From Afipia sp. (GTDB lineage Bacteria; Pseudomonadota; Alphaproteobacteria; Rhizobiales; Xanthobacteraceae), in NCBI GenBank assembly GCA_030652315.1, contig JAUSAX010000140.1:1-35647 (forward strand): 35,647 nucleotides of DNA. Reading direction: 5' to 3'. Positions 1 to 8,453 of this stretch are shown in pieces. Within the stretch, counting starts at the first letter, position 1; every line of letters starts with the position of its first letter. Below the pieces are notes generated by a model. The model worked only from the letters and a program-made list of their open reading frames with translations, was not told the DNA's origin and ran no database searches. A program made the translations under genes and the position numbers.

Positions 1-1391
1 TTGACGATGTTCTCGGTCATTTTCTTGGCGTCGCCGAGCAGCATCATGGTGTTGTCACGATAGAACAGCGGGTTGTCGACGCCGGCGTAGCCGGAGGCGA
101 GCGAACGCTTGATGAACATCACGGTGCCGGCCTTCCAGACCTGCAGCACCGGCATGCCGTAGATCGGCGACTTCGGATCGTCTTCCGCCGCCGGATTGGT
201 GACGTCGTTGGCGCCGATCACGAAGGCGACGTCGGCCTGCGCGAACTCCGAGTTGATGTCCTCGAGTTCGAACACCTCGTCGTAAGGCACGTTGGCCTCG
301 GCCAGCAGCACGTTCATGTGGCCGGGCATGCGGCCCGCGACCGGATGAATCGCGTACTTCACCTCGACGCCTTCCTTCTTCAGCGTGTCGGCCATCTCTC
401 GCAAGGCATGCTGCGCCTGCGCCACCGCCATGCCGTAGCCCGGCACGATGATGACCTTCTGCGCGTTCTTCATGATGAAGGCCGCGTCGTCCGCCGAGCC
501 GAGCTTGACCGGCTTGACTTCGCCGGTGCCCGCAGCAGCTGGACCGCCGCTGTCGCCGCCGAAGCCGCCGAGGATCACCGAGATGAAGGAGCGGTTCATC
601 GCGTGGCACATGATGTAGGACAGGATCGCGCCGCTTGAGCCGACCAGCGCGCCGGTGATGATCAGCGCCGAGTTGCCCAGCGTGAAGCCGATGCCCGCCG
701 CCGCCCAGCCCGAATACGAGTTGAGCATCGAGATCACGACCGGCATGTCCGCGCCGCCGATCGGAATGATCAGCAGGGCGCCCAGCACCAGCGCGATGAT
801 GGTGATCATCCAGAAGTCGAACGAGCTTTGCGAGACCACGAGGCCGTAGATGAAGAACACCAGTGCCAGCGCGAGCACAATGTTGATGATGTGGCGGGCC
901 GGCAGGATGATCGGTGCGCCGCTCATGCGGCCACTCAGCTTCAGGAACGCGATCACCGAGCCGGTGAAGGTCAGCGCGCCGATAGCGACGCCGAGCGACA
1001 TCTCGATCAGGCTGGAGGCATGGATGCTGCCGCGGGCGCCGATGTCGAACGCGGCAGGCGCATAGAACGCGCCGGCTGCGACCAGCACCGCGGCCATGCC
1101 GACCAGCGAGTGGAACGCTGCGACCAGTTCCGGCATCGAGGTCATCGGCACGCGCCGGGCGATCACCGCACCGATGCCGCCGCCTATGGCGATGCCGAGG
1201 ATGATGAGAATCCAGCCGGTCGTGCTGGTCGGCGGATGCGCCGCCAGCGTGGTGACGATGGCGATGGCCATGCCGATCATGCCGAAGAAGTTGCCCTGAC
1301 GGCTTGAGGCCGGGCTCGACAGGCCACGCAATGACATAATGAAAAGGACGCCAGCGACGAGATAGAGCAGCGCTGCGAGATTCGCGTTCAT
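1..1391 (-). CDS. pntB: NAD(P) transhydrogenase subunit beta (3' end cut by window edge)
   Basis: This inner-membrane subunit of the proton-translocating transhydrogenase carries the NADP(H)-binding domain III and part of the proton channel. The complex moves hydride between NADH and NADP+ using the proton gradient. The frame opens at ATG 1391 (MNANLAALLYLVAGVLFIMS) and stays open to the window edge, giving 463 visible residues. Family members are about 460-465 long, so only a few codons should be missing. The first 260 residues or so form repeated hydrophobic helices. The C-terminal part has the NADP-binding stretch VPGYGMAVAQAQ near residue 315, followed by HPVAGRMPGHMNVLLAEA and GANDVTNPAA, all typical of PntB. 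It starts 13 bp after the stop of pntA2, so the genes are clearly co-transcribed. The identification is firm; only the true C-terminus is unseen. Confidence 0.96.
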   Translation of the reverse strand, partial: MNANLAALLYLVAGVLFIMSLRGLSSPASSRQGNFFGMIGMAIAIVTTLAAHPPTSTTGWILIILGIAIGGGIGAVIARRVPMTSMPELVAAFHSLVGMAAVLVAAGAFYAPAAFDIGARGSIHASSLIEMSLGVAIGALTFTGSVIAFLKLSGRMSGAPIILPARHIINIVLALALVFFIYGLVVSQSSFDFWMITIIALVLGALLIIPIGGADMPVVISMLNSYSGWAAAGIGFTLGNSALIITGALVGSSGAILSYIMCHAMNRSFISVILGGFGGDSGGPAAAGTGEVKPVKLGSADDAAFIMKNAQKVIIVPGYGMAVAQAQHALREMADTLKKEGVEVKYAIHPVAGRMPGHMNVLLAEANVPYDEVFELEDINSEFAQADVAFVIGANDVTNPAAEDDPKSPIYGMPVLQVWKAGTVMFIKRSLASGYAGVDNPLFYRDNTMMLLGDAKKMTENIV

Positions 1392-1404
1392 GTTCCCTGC
1401 CCCG

Positions 1405-1725
1405 TCACTTCTGCTTTTTCTTGTACATCGCCAGCATGCGCTGGGTGACAAGGAAGCCGCCAAATATGTTGATGCACGCAAAAACCAGCGCGATGAAACC
1501 GAACGCACGGGCCCAGAGCGGGCCGTCGTCGTTGCCGACCTGCGCGACACCGGTCGCCAGCAGCGCACCGACCACGATGACCGACGAAATCGCGTTGGTG
1601 ACCGACATCAGCGGCGTGTGCAGCGCGGGCGTCACCGACCACACCACGAAGTAGCCGACGAAAACCGCGAGAACGAAAATCGACAACCGGAACACAAACG
1701 GGTCGACAGCCTCAATTCCATGCAT
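1405..1725 (-). CDS. pntA2: NAD(P) transhydrogenase subunit alpha part 2 (membrane domain)
   Basis: This small membrane subunit (106 residues) matches the C-terminal transmembrane part of single-chain PntA. In many alphaproteobacteria PntA is split into a soluble NAD-binding chain and this membrane chain. It starts [20 protein letters not shown] and has three hydrophobic segments: about residues 10-30, 40-60, and 75-95 ([21 protein letters not shown]). It ends in a basic tail, YKKKQK. The ATG at 1725 is preceded by AAGGAG at good spacing, which favours it over the longer open frame reaching back into pntA1. It lies 11 bp downstream of pntA1 and 13 bp upstream of pntB. Confidence 0.94.
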   Translation of the reverse strand: MHGIEAVDPFVFRLSIFVLAVFVGYFVVWSVTPALHTPLMSVTNAISSVIVVGALLATGVAQVGNDDGPLWARAFGFIALVFACINIFGGFLVTQRMLAMYKKKQK

Positions 1726-1736
1726 GTCGGCTCTCC

Positions 1737-2864
1737 TTATGCCTTCGGCTGAAAGTTCGGATGGATGACGGCGCCGTCTTTGGTCAGCGCGGTGGCCTTC
1801 ACCAGGTCGTCGTCCCACTTCACGGCGAGCGACTTGGCGGCCTTGTCGTAAAGCGTCTCGATGAACGAATAGAGATTGCGGGCATAAAGGCTCGAGGCCG
1901 AGGCCGGGACCTTGCCGGCGAGATTGGTGTAGCCGACGATCTTCACACCATCGACGTCCGCCACCTCGTTGGCCTTGGCGCCCTCGACGTTGCCGCCGCG
2001 CTCGACCGCGAGATCGACCAGCACCGAGCCCGGCTTCATCGACTTCACCATCTCGGCGGTGACCAGCTTCGGCGCCGGACGGCCCGGGATCAGCGCCGTG
2101 GTGATGACGATGTCCTGCTTCTTGATGTGCTCGGCCGTGAGCGCGGCCTGCTTGGCCTGATACTCTTTCGACATTTCCTTGGCGTAGCCGCCGGCGGTCT
2201 GCGCGTTCTTGAACTCTTCGTCCTCGACCGCGAGGAACTTGGCGCCGAGACTTTCGACCTGTTCTTTCGTCGCCGGACGCACGTCGGTCGCGGTGACCAC
2301 CGCACCAAGACGGCGCGCGGTGGCGATCGCCTGCAGTCCGGCAACGCCGACGCCCATCACGAACACTTTCGCGGCGGGCACGGTGCCGGCCGCGGTCATC
2401 ATCATCGGAAACGCCCGGCCGAAGGCTTCGGCGGATTCGATCACCGCGCGGTAGCCGGCGAGGTTGGCCTGCGAGGACAGCACGTCCATCACCTGCGCGC
2501 GGGTGATGCGCGGCATCAGCTCCATCGCGAAGGCTGCAACGCCGGCATCGGCCAGCGCCTTCAGCGCCGCTTCGTTGCCGTAAGGGTCCATGATCGCGAT
2601 GACCAGTGCGCCCTTCTTGTACTTCGCAGCTTCCGAGACTTCCGGACGCTTCACCTTGATAACGATGTCGGCGTCCTTCACCGCCTCAGTGCTGACCACA
2701 GCCCCCGCGGCTTCATAATCCGCGTCCAGCAGACCGGACTTGATGCCCGCGCCCGGCTCGATCGCGACATCGATCCCCAGCGCCTTGAACTTCTTCACCG
2801 TGTCCGGCGTCGCCGCAACTCGCGGCTCGGCTGCATCGATTTCCTTGGCTATCGCAATTTTCAT
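1737..2864 (-). CDS. pntA1: NAD(P) transhydrogenase subunit alpha part 1 (NAD-binding)
   Basis: This is the soluble domain I of the transhydrogenase, which binds NAD(H) and passes hydride to PntB domain III. It has 375 residues starting [20 protein letters not shown], with the AlaDH/PNT N-terminal domain first and then a Rossmann motif [18 protein letters not shown] near residue 172. Downstream are [17 protein letters not shown], and [14 protein letters not shown], a loop characteristic of PntA/alanine dehydrogenase relatives. The start ATG (2864) overlaps the upstream ridA-like stop as ATGA, which indicates translational coupling and fixes the start. A longer open frame toward 2960 runs inside ridA and is not a credible start. 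The split-subunit arrangement is typical of Alphaproteobacteria. Confidence 0.95.
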   Translation of the reverse strand: MKIAIAKEIDAAEPRVAATPDTVKKFKALGIDVAIEPGAGIKSGLLDADYEAAGAVVSTEAVKDADIVIKVKRPEVSEAAKYKKGALVIAIMDPYGNEAALKALADAGVAAFAMELMPRITRAQVMDVLSSQANLAGYRAVIESAEAFGRAFPMMMTAAGTVPAAKVFVMGVGVAGLQAIATARRLGAVVTATDVRPATKEQVESLGAKFLAVEDEEFKNAQTAGGYAKEMSKEYQAKQAALTAEHIKKQDIVITTALIPGRPAPKLVTAEMVKSMKPGSVLVDLAVERGGNVEGAKANEVADVDGVKIVGYTNLAGKVPASASSLYARNLYSFIETLYDKAAKSLAVKWDDDLVKATALTKDGAVIHPNFQPKA

Positions 2865-3358
2865 GACGCCTCCCGCAGCCGTTCGGCCGGGCTCTCGGCA
2901 TCGATGATCTGAAAGATCGCTTCCACCTCGACGGCGGCGCCCAGCGGCAACGAACTGCATCCGACTGCCGCACGGACATGCTTGCCGCGATCACCAAGGG
3001 CATAAATCAGAAGATCGCTCGCGCCGTTCACGACGCTTGCGTGTTCCTTAAAGCCGCTTTCGCTTTGCACGAAGCCACCGAGCCGGACGCACCGCACATT
3101 TTCCAACGATCCAACGTGCGCCTTCAATTGCCCGATGATATTCAACAGACACAACTCGGCGCCCTTCTTCGCGTCGTCCACGTTCAGATCCACTCCGACA
3201 ACACCCTGGACGGCCAACTTCCCGTCCTTCACCGGAAGCTGCCCGGAGATGTAGACGAGATCGCGCACCTGAAGCGTCGGAACGAAACTGGCCAAACTCG
3301 CTGCTGGCGCAGGAATTTCAAAGCCACGATCTCGCAATTTCGTTTCTACCGTATTCAT
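2861..3358 (-). CDS. RidA/YjgF family imine deaminase
   Basis: The protein (165 residues) belongs to the RidA/YER057c/UK114 family, whose best-studied members hydrolyse reactive 2-imino or enamine intermediates to keto acids and ammonia. Family signatures include VYISGQLPVKDGKLAVQG near residue 40 and a C-terminal RAAVGCSSLPLGAAVEVEA. The arginine of that block aligns with catalytic Arg105 of E. coli RidA. The protein is longer than classical RidA (about 128 residues), as in the UK114-like-1 subgroup. I chose ATG 3358 (MNTVETKLRDRGFEIPAP), which has an AAGGAT ribosome site. The open frame continues to 3508 but would overlap dadA. It lies 76 bp after dadA and overlaps pntA1 by 4 bp. DadA releases imino acids, so this enzyme plausibly clears them; that link is inference. 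Confidence 0.9.
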   Translation of the reverse strand: MNTVETKLRDRGFEIPAPAASLASFVPTLQVRDLVYISGQLPVKDGKLAVQGVVGVDLNVDDAKKGAELCLLNIIGQLKAHVGSLENVRCVRLGGFVQSESGFKEHASVVNGASDLLIYALGDRGKHVRAAVGCSSLPLGAAVEVEAIFQIIDAESPAERLREAS

Positions 3359-3434
3359 AGCAAGCCATCCTTGTTTCTTAATTGGAGCATCGTTCTCTTG
3401 TCGGCCGACAATTTTTTGCGCCAGCGGGCCGAGA

Positions 3435-4688
3435 CTATCGATAACGCCGGATCGACAGCTCATCGGTGGGAATTTCTGGTGTGACGCCGGCAATTTGATC
3501 GGACACAACGCGGGCGGCGCCGCAGGCCATCGTCCAACCCAGCGTCCCGTGCCCCGTATTCAGAAAGAGATTTCTGAAACATGTCGATCCGATGATCGGC
3601 GGACCGTCCGGCGTCATCGGCCTCAAGCCGCTCCAGAAGGTCGAGCGCGACATGTCGCCGCCTTTCGGAAACAGATCTGTCAGTGAACGATCGAGCGGTG
3701 CGCGCCGATCCGGCACAAGCTTCACTTTGTAGCTACCCACTTCGGCCGTGCCACCGACACGAATGCGATCTCCGAGTCGTGTGATCGCAACCTTGTAGGT
3801 TTCATCCATGACGGTCGACTGCGGCGACGCCGCCTCGTCGATGATCGGTACGGTGATCGAGTAGCCCTTGACAGGATAGACCGGAATATCGATGCCCAGC
3901 GGCCGCAGCAGCAGCGGCGAGAAACTACCGAGCGCCGTCACGTATTTGTCGGCTGAAAACACGCCCTTGTCCGTCGTGACCTGGGTAACGCACCCGCCGG
4001 CAACATCGATGGACCTGATTGTCGTGTTATAGACGAAGCGCACGCCAAGACCAGCCGCGACCTTTTCGAGGCGTTCCGTAAACATCTGACAATCGCCGGT
4101 CTCGTCGTCCGGAAGACGTAGCCCACCAACGAAGGAGCTTCGCACCGCGGCCAACCCTGGCTCGGCGCGCACACAACCGTCGCGATCCAGTACCTCGAAG
4201 GGCACATTGTACTGACGCAGAATGTCGACGTCACCGCCGATACCGTCGAGCTGCGACTGCTTGCGGAACAGCTGTAATGTGCCCTGGCTGCGCTCGTCAT
4301 AAGAGATACCGATATCGGCGCGCAGCGCGCGCAAGCAATCTCGGCTGTATTCAGCGACACCGACCATCCGCGCCTTGTTGACGGCATAGCGCGCCGTCGT
4401 GCAATTGCGCAGCATCTGGATCAGCCAGCGCCACATTGCAGGATCAGCCTGCGGCCGCACCACAAGCGGACCATACTGATCGAGCATCCAGCGCACCGCC
4501 TTGGCCGGAACACCAGGGCCGGCCCACGGCGACGCATATCCGGGCGACACTTCACCGGCATTGGCAAAACTGGTTTCGCGGCCGGGGCCCGGCTGACGAT
4601 CGATCACCGTCACCTCAAAACCTGCCTTGGCGAGATAGTAAGACGTCGTCACGCCGATGACGCCGGCTCCCATAACCAGAACTTTCAT
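3435..4688 (-). CDS. dadA: D-amino acid dehydrogenase, FAD-dependent
   Basis: This FAD-dependent oxidoreductase of the DAO/DadA family (417 residues) oxidises D-amino acids, classically D-alanine, to the imino/keto acid and passes electrons to the respiratory chain. The N-terminus [32 protein letters not shown] is a textbook Rossmann dinucleotide fold with GxGxxG at residues 7-12. It is followed by [22 protein letters not shown], the DadA-specific loop. The C-terminus has the FAD-closing block [25 protein letters not shown] and [19 protein letters not shown]. The length equals that of E. coli DadA within a few residues. It overlaps the upstream racemase by ATGA at 4685-4688, so the two are translationally coupled: racemase makes D-Ala and DadA oxidises it. 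Confidence 0.95.
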   Translation of the reverse strand: MKVLVMGAGVIGVTTSYYLAKAGFEVTVIDRQPGPGRETSFANAGEVSPGYASPWAGPGVPAKAVRWMLDQYGPLVVRPQADPAMWRWLIQMLRNCTTARYAVNKARMVGVAEYSRDCLRALRADIGISYDERSQGTLQLFRKQSQLDGIGGDVDILRQYNVPFEVLDRDGCVRAEPGLAAVRSSFVGGLRLPDDETGDCQMFTERLEKVAAGLGVRFVYNTTIRSIDVAGGCVTQVTTDKGVFSADKYVTALGSFSPLLLRPLGIDIPVYPVKGYSITVPIIDEAASPQSTVMDETYKVAITRLGDRIRVGGTAEVGSYKVKLVPDRRAPLDRSLTDLFPKGGDMSRSTFWSGLRPMTPDGPPIIGSTCFRNLFLNTGHGTLGWTMACGAARVVSDQIAGVTPEIPTDELSIRRYR

Positions 4689-5875
4689 GACTGCAACTCT
4701 CTGACGAGTTCGGCCCGCGACAAGTCGGCAGTGCCTAGATAATTCCGTTCATAGCGATGGCCTAGCCCGGTCAGCACCTCGTAGCCGATGGTGCCCATCG
4801 CTTCGGCAAGATCGTCCACCGATTGGTGATCGCCGATCACTTCGACCTCCGAGCCTGCCCCGAGGCGATCGGGTTGCAAGCTGCTGACATCGACCGTGAT
4901 GCTGTCCATCGACACGCGGCCCGCAATTGGCAGCGCCTGCCCTTCGAAATAGACAGCGCCGGTTTTCGCGACCGCGCGATGCATGCCATCCGCATAGCCG
5001 ATGGATAACGTCGCCAATCGCGCCGCTGTACTTGCGCGAAAATCCCAGCCGTAGCCAACGTGATCGCCCTTGTCTGCCTCGCGGACCTGAATGACTCGTG
5101 CGGACAGCCTGACCACTGGGCGCATCGGGTTGGCGCGCGTCGGTATCGGATTGATGCCGTAGAGCGCAGCTCCCGGTCGCACAATGTCATGATGAAAATC
5201 CTTGCCGACGAAGATTCCCGACGAATTCGCGAACGATCGCGGCAAGCCTGGGAAGAGATCGGCAAGCCGTCGGAATTTCGCGAGTTGCATTGCATTTGCA
5301 GCGTGGGACGGAACATCCGCACATGCGAGATGGCTCATGACAAATCGAACATCGACACCGGCAAATTGCGAGCCGCCCTTGACCCAGCCCGCGATCTCCC
5401 GCTGCGACATGCCGAGGCGGTTCATCCCGCTGTCGATCTGAATGACGGCGGGAAGTGCCTTGCCAAGCTTGCGCGCGCGCATCGCCCACGCCTGACATTG
5501 ATCGAGCGAGTTGAGAACCGGAACGAGCCCCGCGTCAACGCAATCGGCTTCACCGCCACCCGGCAGGCCGTTCAGAATATAGATCGAAGATTCGGGCAGA
5601 TACGGCTGGAGGCGGAGCCCTTCGTCTAAATGAGCCACGAAGAAGTCTCGGCAGCCCTCCGCATGTAATGCCGGGGCGACGTATTGCGCGCCGAGCCCAT
5701 AAGCGTCGGCCTTCACCACTGCCCCGCACCGCACGCGCGCGCCGAGCTTGCCCCTGAGAAACCGGTAGTTCCAACGGACAGCTTCGAGATCAATCGTCAG
5801 CACTGCGCCCGCATGCAGACCGCCGCTTTTTCTCACTGAACCAGCCACCCGAAACCACCCTGCTAAAGGCACCAC
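4685..5875 (-). CDS. alr: Alanine racemase (catabolic, DadX-like context)
   Basis: This PLP-dependent enzyme interconverts L- and D-alanine. It has 396 residues from the GTG at 5875. The PLP-lysine motif [12 protein letters not shown] lies near residue 53, and the catalytic tyrosine block [10 protein letters not shown] lies in the second half. The C-terminus carries [14 protein letters not shown] and [17 protein letters not shown], as in Alr/DadX. The start is uncertain: GTG codons at 5875 and 5872 and further GTGs near 5848 all lie before the conserved [18 protein letters not shown], and none has a strong ribosome site. Coupling to dadA by a 4-bp overlap argues for a catabolic (DadX-type) role rather than cell-wall supply. 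Nothing in this window shows whether a second racemase exists. Confidence 0.93.
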   Translation of the reverse strand: MVPLAGWFRVAGSVRKSGGLHAGAVLTIDLEAVRWNYRFLRGKLGARVRCGAVVKADAYGLGAQYVAPALHAEGCRDFFVAHLDEGLRLQPYLPESSIYILNGLPGGGEADCVDAGLVPVLNSLDQCQAWAMRARKLGKALPAVIQIDSGMNRLGMSQREIAGWVKGGSQFAGVDVRFVMSHLACADVPSHAANAMQLAKFRRLADLFPGLPRSFANSSGIFVGKDFHHDIVRPGAALYGINPIPTRANPMRPVVRLSARVIQVREADKGDHVGYGWDFRASTAARLATLSIGYADGMHRAVAKTGAVYFEGQALPIAGRVSMDSITVDVSSLQPDRLGAGSEVEVIGDHQSVDDLAEAMGTIGYEVLTGLGHRYERNYLGTADLSRAELVRELQS

Positions 5876-5943
5876 TCTTAAGGACAGAATGCCAGTAAGC
5901 CGGAGGAGATTTTCGGCGAATTACCACCTAAACTGACCAGATA

Positions 5944-5981
5944 ACGTCAGAAAATAGCAGACTTGTCCGATTTTTTGACGT
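5944..5981. promoter_or_regulatory. Inverted repeat between alr operon and Lrp-type gene (candidate operator)
   Basis: The arms ACGTCAGAAAAT (5944-5955) and ATTTTTTGACGT (5970-5981) are complementary at 11 of 12 positions and separated by 14 bp. They sit in the 136-bp divergent region, 31 bp upstream of the Lrp-type ATG and about 70 bp upstream of the racemase start. Lrp/AsnC regulators usually bind AT-rich imperfect palindromes in exactly this kind of divergent spacer. The assignment to this regulator is inference. Confidence 0.5.
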
Positions 5982-6011
5982 ATTCCTGCACTTTCAACAG
6001 AGGCTCATTTA

Positions 6012-6488
6012 ATGATGACAGAAACCGACTCGATCGACCGGAAAATCATGCGCGAACTCGTGCAGGATGCACGGATCAGCCAGGTGATCCTTTCCGAGCG
6101 CGTCGGACTGTCACCGACGGCCTGCGCGAGGCGATTGCAACTGCTGGAGAAGGCCGGTGTCATTCGCGGCTACTCGGCGGACATCGATGCGCCGGGGCTC
6201 GGCTTTCTGATGACCGTTCTCGTGCATATCACCCTGGATCGCCAGAACGAGGACGCGCTCGCCGCGTTCGAAAAAGAAATCAAGAAATGCCCCGATGTCG
6301 TGTCTTGTTATCTAATGTCTGGAAACGATGACTACCTCGTGCAGGTGCAGGCACGCGACATGGAAGACTACGAACGTATCCACAAGCAACACCTATCGCG
6401 AATGCCGGGTGTAGCGCGGCTGCATTCCAGCTTCGCAATGCGTAGCGTGGTCAAGCGCAGCATCTCGCCGGCAGCTCTCAGCGGCTGA
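6012..6488 (+). CDS. Lrp/AsnC family transcriptional regulator
   Basis: This 158-residue protein has the standard Lrp layout. An N-terminal winged helix-turn-helix covers residues 7-55 (IDRKIMRELVQDARIS, then LSERVGLSPTACARRLQLLEKAGVI). A RAM/effector-binding domain follows from about residue 65 (FLMTVLVHITLDRQNEDALAAFEKEI, then VSCYLMSGNDDYLVQVQARDMEDYE). It is transcribed divergently from the alr-dadA-ridA-pnt block. Its likely job is amino-acid-responsive control of that block, like DadR/BkdR/Lrp relatives, with alanine as a plausible effector. The start ATG 6012 is followed at once by a second ATG; either may be used. Confidence 0.93.
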   Translation: MMTETDSIDRKIMRELVQDARISQVILSERVGLSPTACARRLQLLEKAGVIRGYSADIDAPGLGFLMTVLVHITLDRQNEDALAAFEKEIKKCPDVVSCYLMSGNDDYLVQVQARDMEDYERIHKQHLSRMPGVARLHSSFAMRSVVKRSISPAALSG

Positions 6489-6505
6489 TTCTCGCAGAAT
6501 CAGCC
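6483..6505. terminator. Terminator-like hairpin after the Lrp-type gene
   Basis: A perfect 10-bp stem, GGCTGATTCT / AGAATCAGCC, with loop CGC overlaps the stop codon of the Lrp-type gene. It lies between convergent genes, so it could stop transcription from either side. There is no clear T-run on either strand, so it is not a classical intrinsic terminator. Confidence 0.5.
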
Positions 6506-6573
6506 CCATCGAAAATTTCCCTGCAAGTGGCTGCGAGAGGAAGCGAACGTACACCTCCCGCGCACAGATTAAT

Positions 6574-7353
6574 CTACTTCAAGATGGCGTGTCCGCTTTG
6601 GTAGAGGACATAAATGGCCACCGCGAAGATCACGCAGGCAAAGATGCGCTTGAGGACGTCCTTGCCGCGCGACAAACGGTTCGCGAGCGCCATGCCGAAA
6701 AGCCCTCCGACGACGCCTCCGGCGATAAACTGGCCAGCAACGAGCCAATCGACCAGACCGGAGAATGCATAGTTGATTGCGGTCGCAAGACCGAAGCATC
6801 CGACCGCCAGAAGCGAAGATCCGACCGCATTGATCATCGGCATACGGGTCGCGAGCAACAGGCCGGGCACGATCAGAAAGCCACCGCCGATGCCGAAGAA
6901 CCCGGAGGCTGTGCCGGTGATAAATGCAATCCCAGCTGTCAGCAGGCAGGTTTTAAGATCGGCATCCCGCTCCGGCGCAGCAGTCTCGCTGCGCGGCCAC
7001 AGCATCATGGCCCCGACTGCAAGCATCACCAGCCCGAATAGAAACAGGAGTCTGTTGCCGTCGATCAGCTTGCCTGCGCTCGATCCAACAAACGCACCGA
7101 GCGTACCGATCACCGCAAACACCGCGGCACAGCGCCAGCGTACAACACCGGTACGCGCATAACTGGCCAGATTGATGAAAGCTGTTGCCGAAACCGCCAA
7201 CGCTCCGGTGCCGATTGCGATATGTGGCTGTGCGACGCCGACGACATAGAGCAGAAGCGGCGTTGCCAGGATGGAGCCGCCACCGCCGATCAAGCCGAGC
7301 GAAAAACCAACCAAGGCTCCCGAGCCAAGCGCTGGGTTGAGGATCGCACTCAC
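6574..7353 (-). CDS. Sulfite exporter TauE/SafE family permease
   Basis: This is a multi-pass membrane protein of 259 residues, about eight hydrophobic helices. It shows the two inverted TauE/SafE repeat signatures: GFSLGLIGGGGSILATPLLLYVVGV near residue 15 and GTASGFFGIGGGFLIVPGLLLATRMP near residue 143. Family members export sulfite, sulfoacetate or related organosulfur anions. The start is GTG 7353. It lies 122 bp downstream of the metallo-hydrolase gene and completes the apparent sulfur operon: the dioxygenase would produce sulfite and this permease would expel it. Substrate assignment is by context, not by sequence alone. Confidence 0.88.
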   Translation of the reverse strand: MSAILNPALGSGALVGFSLGLIGGGGSILATPLLLYVVGVAQPHIAIGTGALAVSATAFINLASYARTGVVRWRCAAVFAVIGTLGAFVGSSAGKLIDGNRLLFLFGLVMLAVGAMMLWPRSETAAPERDADLKTCLLTAGIAFITGTASGFFGIGGGFLIVPGLLLATRMPMINAVGSSLLAVGCFGLATAINYAFSGLVDWLVAGQFIAGGVVGGLFGMALANRLSRGKDVLKRIFACVIFAVAIYVLYQSGHAILK

Positions 7354-7372
7354 GATCGCGCGGTCTCCGCAA

Positions 7373-7386
7373 CCGCCCTTGGGCGG
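7373..7386. other. Short GC hairpin in front of the TauE-type gene
   Basis: CCGCCC and GGGCGG form a perfect 6-bp GC stem around a central TT, 20 bp upstream of the permease GTG. It could be a transcript-stability or weak attenuation element inside the operon. No T-run accompanies it. Confidence 0.25.
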
Positions 7387-7475
7387 CGCTCAGTCGATCC
7401 GCTTGACATACAAGCGATCACCATTTGCCGGTCACGCATGCGCTTTGGAACCGACGCTTCGCCCGACAGCTACGA

Positions 7476-8366
7476 TCAGCCCCATACTGCACCCGGAAAT
7501 GCGTCGAGCGGAAACTTGAGATAACGTCGGCCATTCTCTTCGGGCGGAGGCAGTCGGCCGCCATTCACGTTCACCTGCAATGCATGCAGGATCAGCTTCG
7601 GCATCGGCAAGGTCTTGTCGCGCGCTTCGCGCAAGGCGACGAAATCCGCTTCACTTTTTCCGGTCACATGCGGATTCCGCAATTTCTGCTCGCCGACGGT
7701 GCTTTCCCAAAGCGGTTCACGCCCACCCGGTTGGTAATCGTGCCCGGTGAAGACGCGCGTCTCGTCCGGCAGAGCAAGGATGTCCTGGATGGAAGCCCAC
7801 AGCATCTTGGCGCTGCCACCCGGAAAGTCCGCACGCGCCGTGCCGCTGTCCGGCATGAACAGCGTGTCATGCACGAATGCCGCATCGCCGATCACATAGG
7901 TGACGGAGGCAAGCGTGTGTCCTGGCGAGAAGAGCACGTGCGCATCTATCGAGCCGACCTTGAAACGATCGTTGTGGGCGAACAAACGATCCCACAGCGA
8001 TCCATCGGTCACCTGCGTCGGCGAGTTGTAGATATCCTTCCAAAGCCGCTGCACATCCACGACATGCTCGCCGATCGCGGTGGGCGCTCCGGTCATCTTC
8101 TTCAGATAGTGAGCTGCGGAAAAATGATCGGCATGCGGGTGCGTGTCGAGGATGTACGAAATCTTCAGATTGTTCTCAGCCACATAAGACAGGATCGCAT
8201 CAGCGTGTCCGGTTCCAGTCGAGCCGGATTTTTCGTCGAAGTCGAGCACCGGATCAATAATGACGCAGTCCCGTGTTTCCGGATCGGAGACGACATACTG
8301 GATGCTCCACGTGCGTCGATCGAAGAACCCCTTGACCTCGGGCTTTTTTGAACTGAAGGCGACCAT
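7476..8366 (-). CDS. MBL-fold hydrolase, ETHE1/Blh-type persulfide dioxygenase
   Basis: This metallo-beta-lactamase-fold protein has 296 residues. The metal motif THPHADHF (H76, H78, D80, H81) is followed by SPGHTLASVTYVIGD and VHDTLFMPDSGTARADFPGG, and the C-terminal block is VFTGHDYQPGGRE. The DSGTARADFPGG stretch and TGHDY are typical of the persulfide dioxygenase (ETHE1) / Blh branch rather than glyoxalase II or beta-lactamases. Such enzymes use one iron to oxidise glutathione persulfide to sulfite. ATG 8366 has an AAAAGGGA ribosome site. It sits between a desulfurase-like gene (87 bp upstream) and a TauE permease, which supports a sulfur-oxidation role. In Agrobacterium and Xylella, blh is likewise linked to a TauE-like permease. 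Confidence 0.9.
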   Translation of the reverse strand: MVAFSSKKPEVKGFFDRRTWSIQYVVSDPETRDCVIIDPVLDFDEKSGSTGTGHADAILSYVAENNLKISYILDTHPHADHFSAAHYLKKMTGAPTAIGEHVVDVQRLWKDIYNSPTQVTDGSLWDRLFAHNDRFKVGSIDAHVLFSPGHTLASVTYVIGDAAFVHDTLFMPDSGTARADFPGGSAKMLWASIQDILALPDETRVFTGHDYQPGGREPLWESTVGEQKLRNPHVTGKSEADFVALREARDKTLPMPKLILHALQVNVNGGRLPPPEENGRRYLKFPLDAFPGAVWG

Positions 8367-8453
8367 AGTGATCCCTTTTGATTTCCTGAGATTGCGATCG
8401 GCTCACAACGTCGCGCGGCAGCGTCGGAACAAACGAGTGGCCTTGGCCTATCG

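Noticed and set aside
1761..2912. Plus-strand frame of 383 codons across pntA1
   Set aside because: It is antisense to an unmistakable pntA1 gene, with histidine/arginine-rich composition and no motif.
3359..3508. Longer N-terminus for the RidA-family protein
   Set aside because: It would overlap the end of dadA and adds residues without family similarity; ATG 3358 has a ribosome site.
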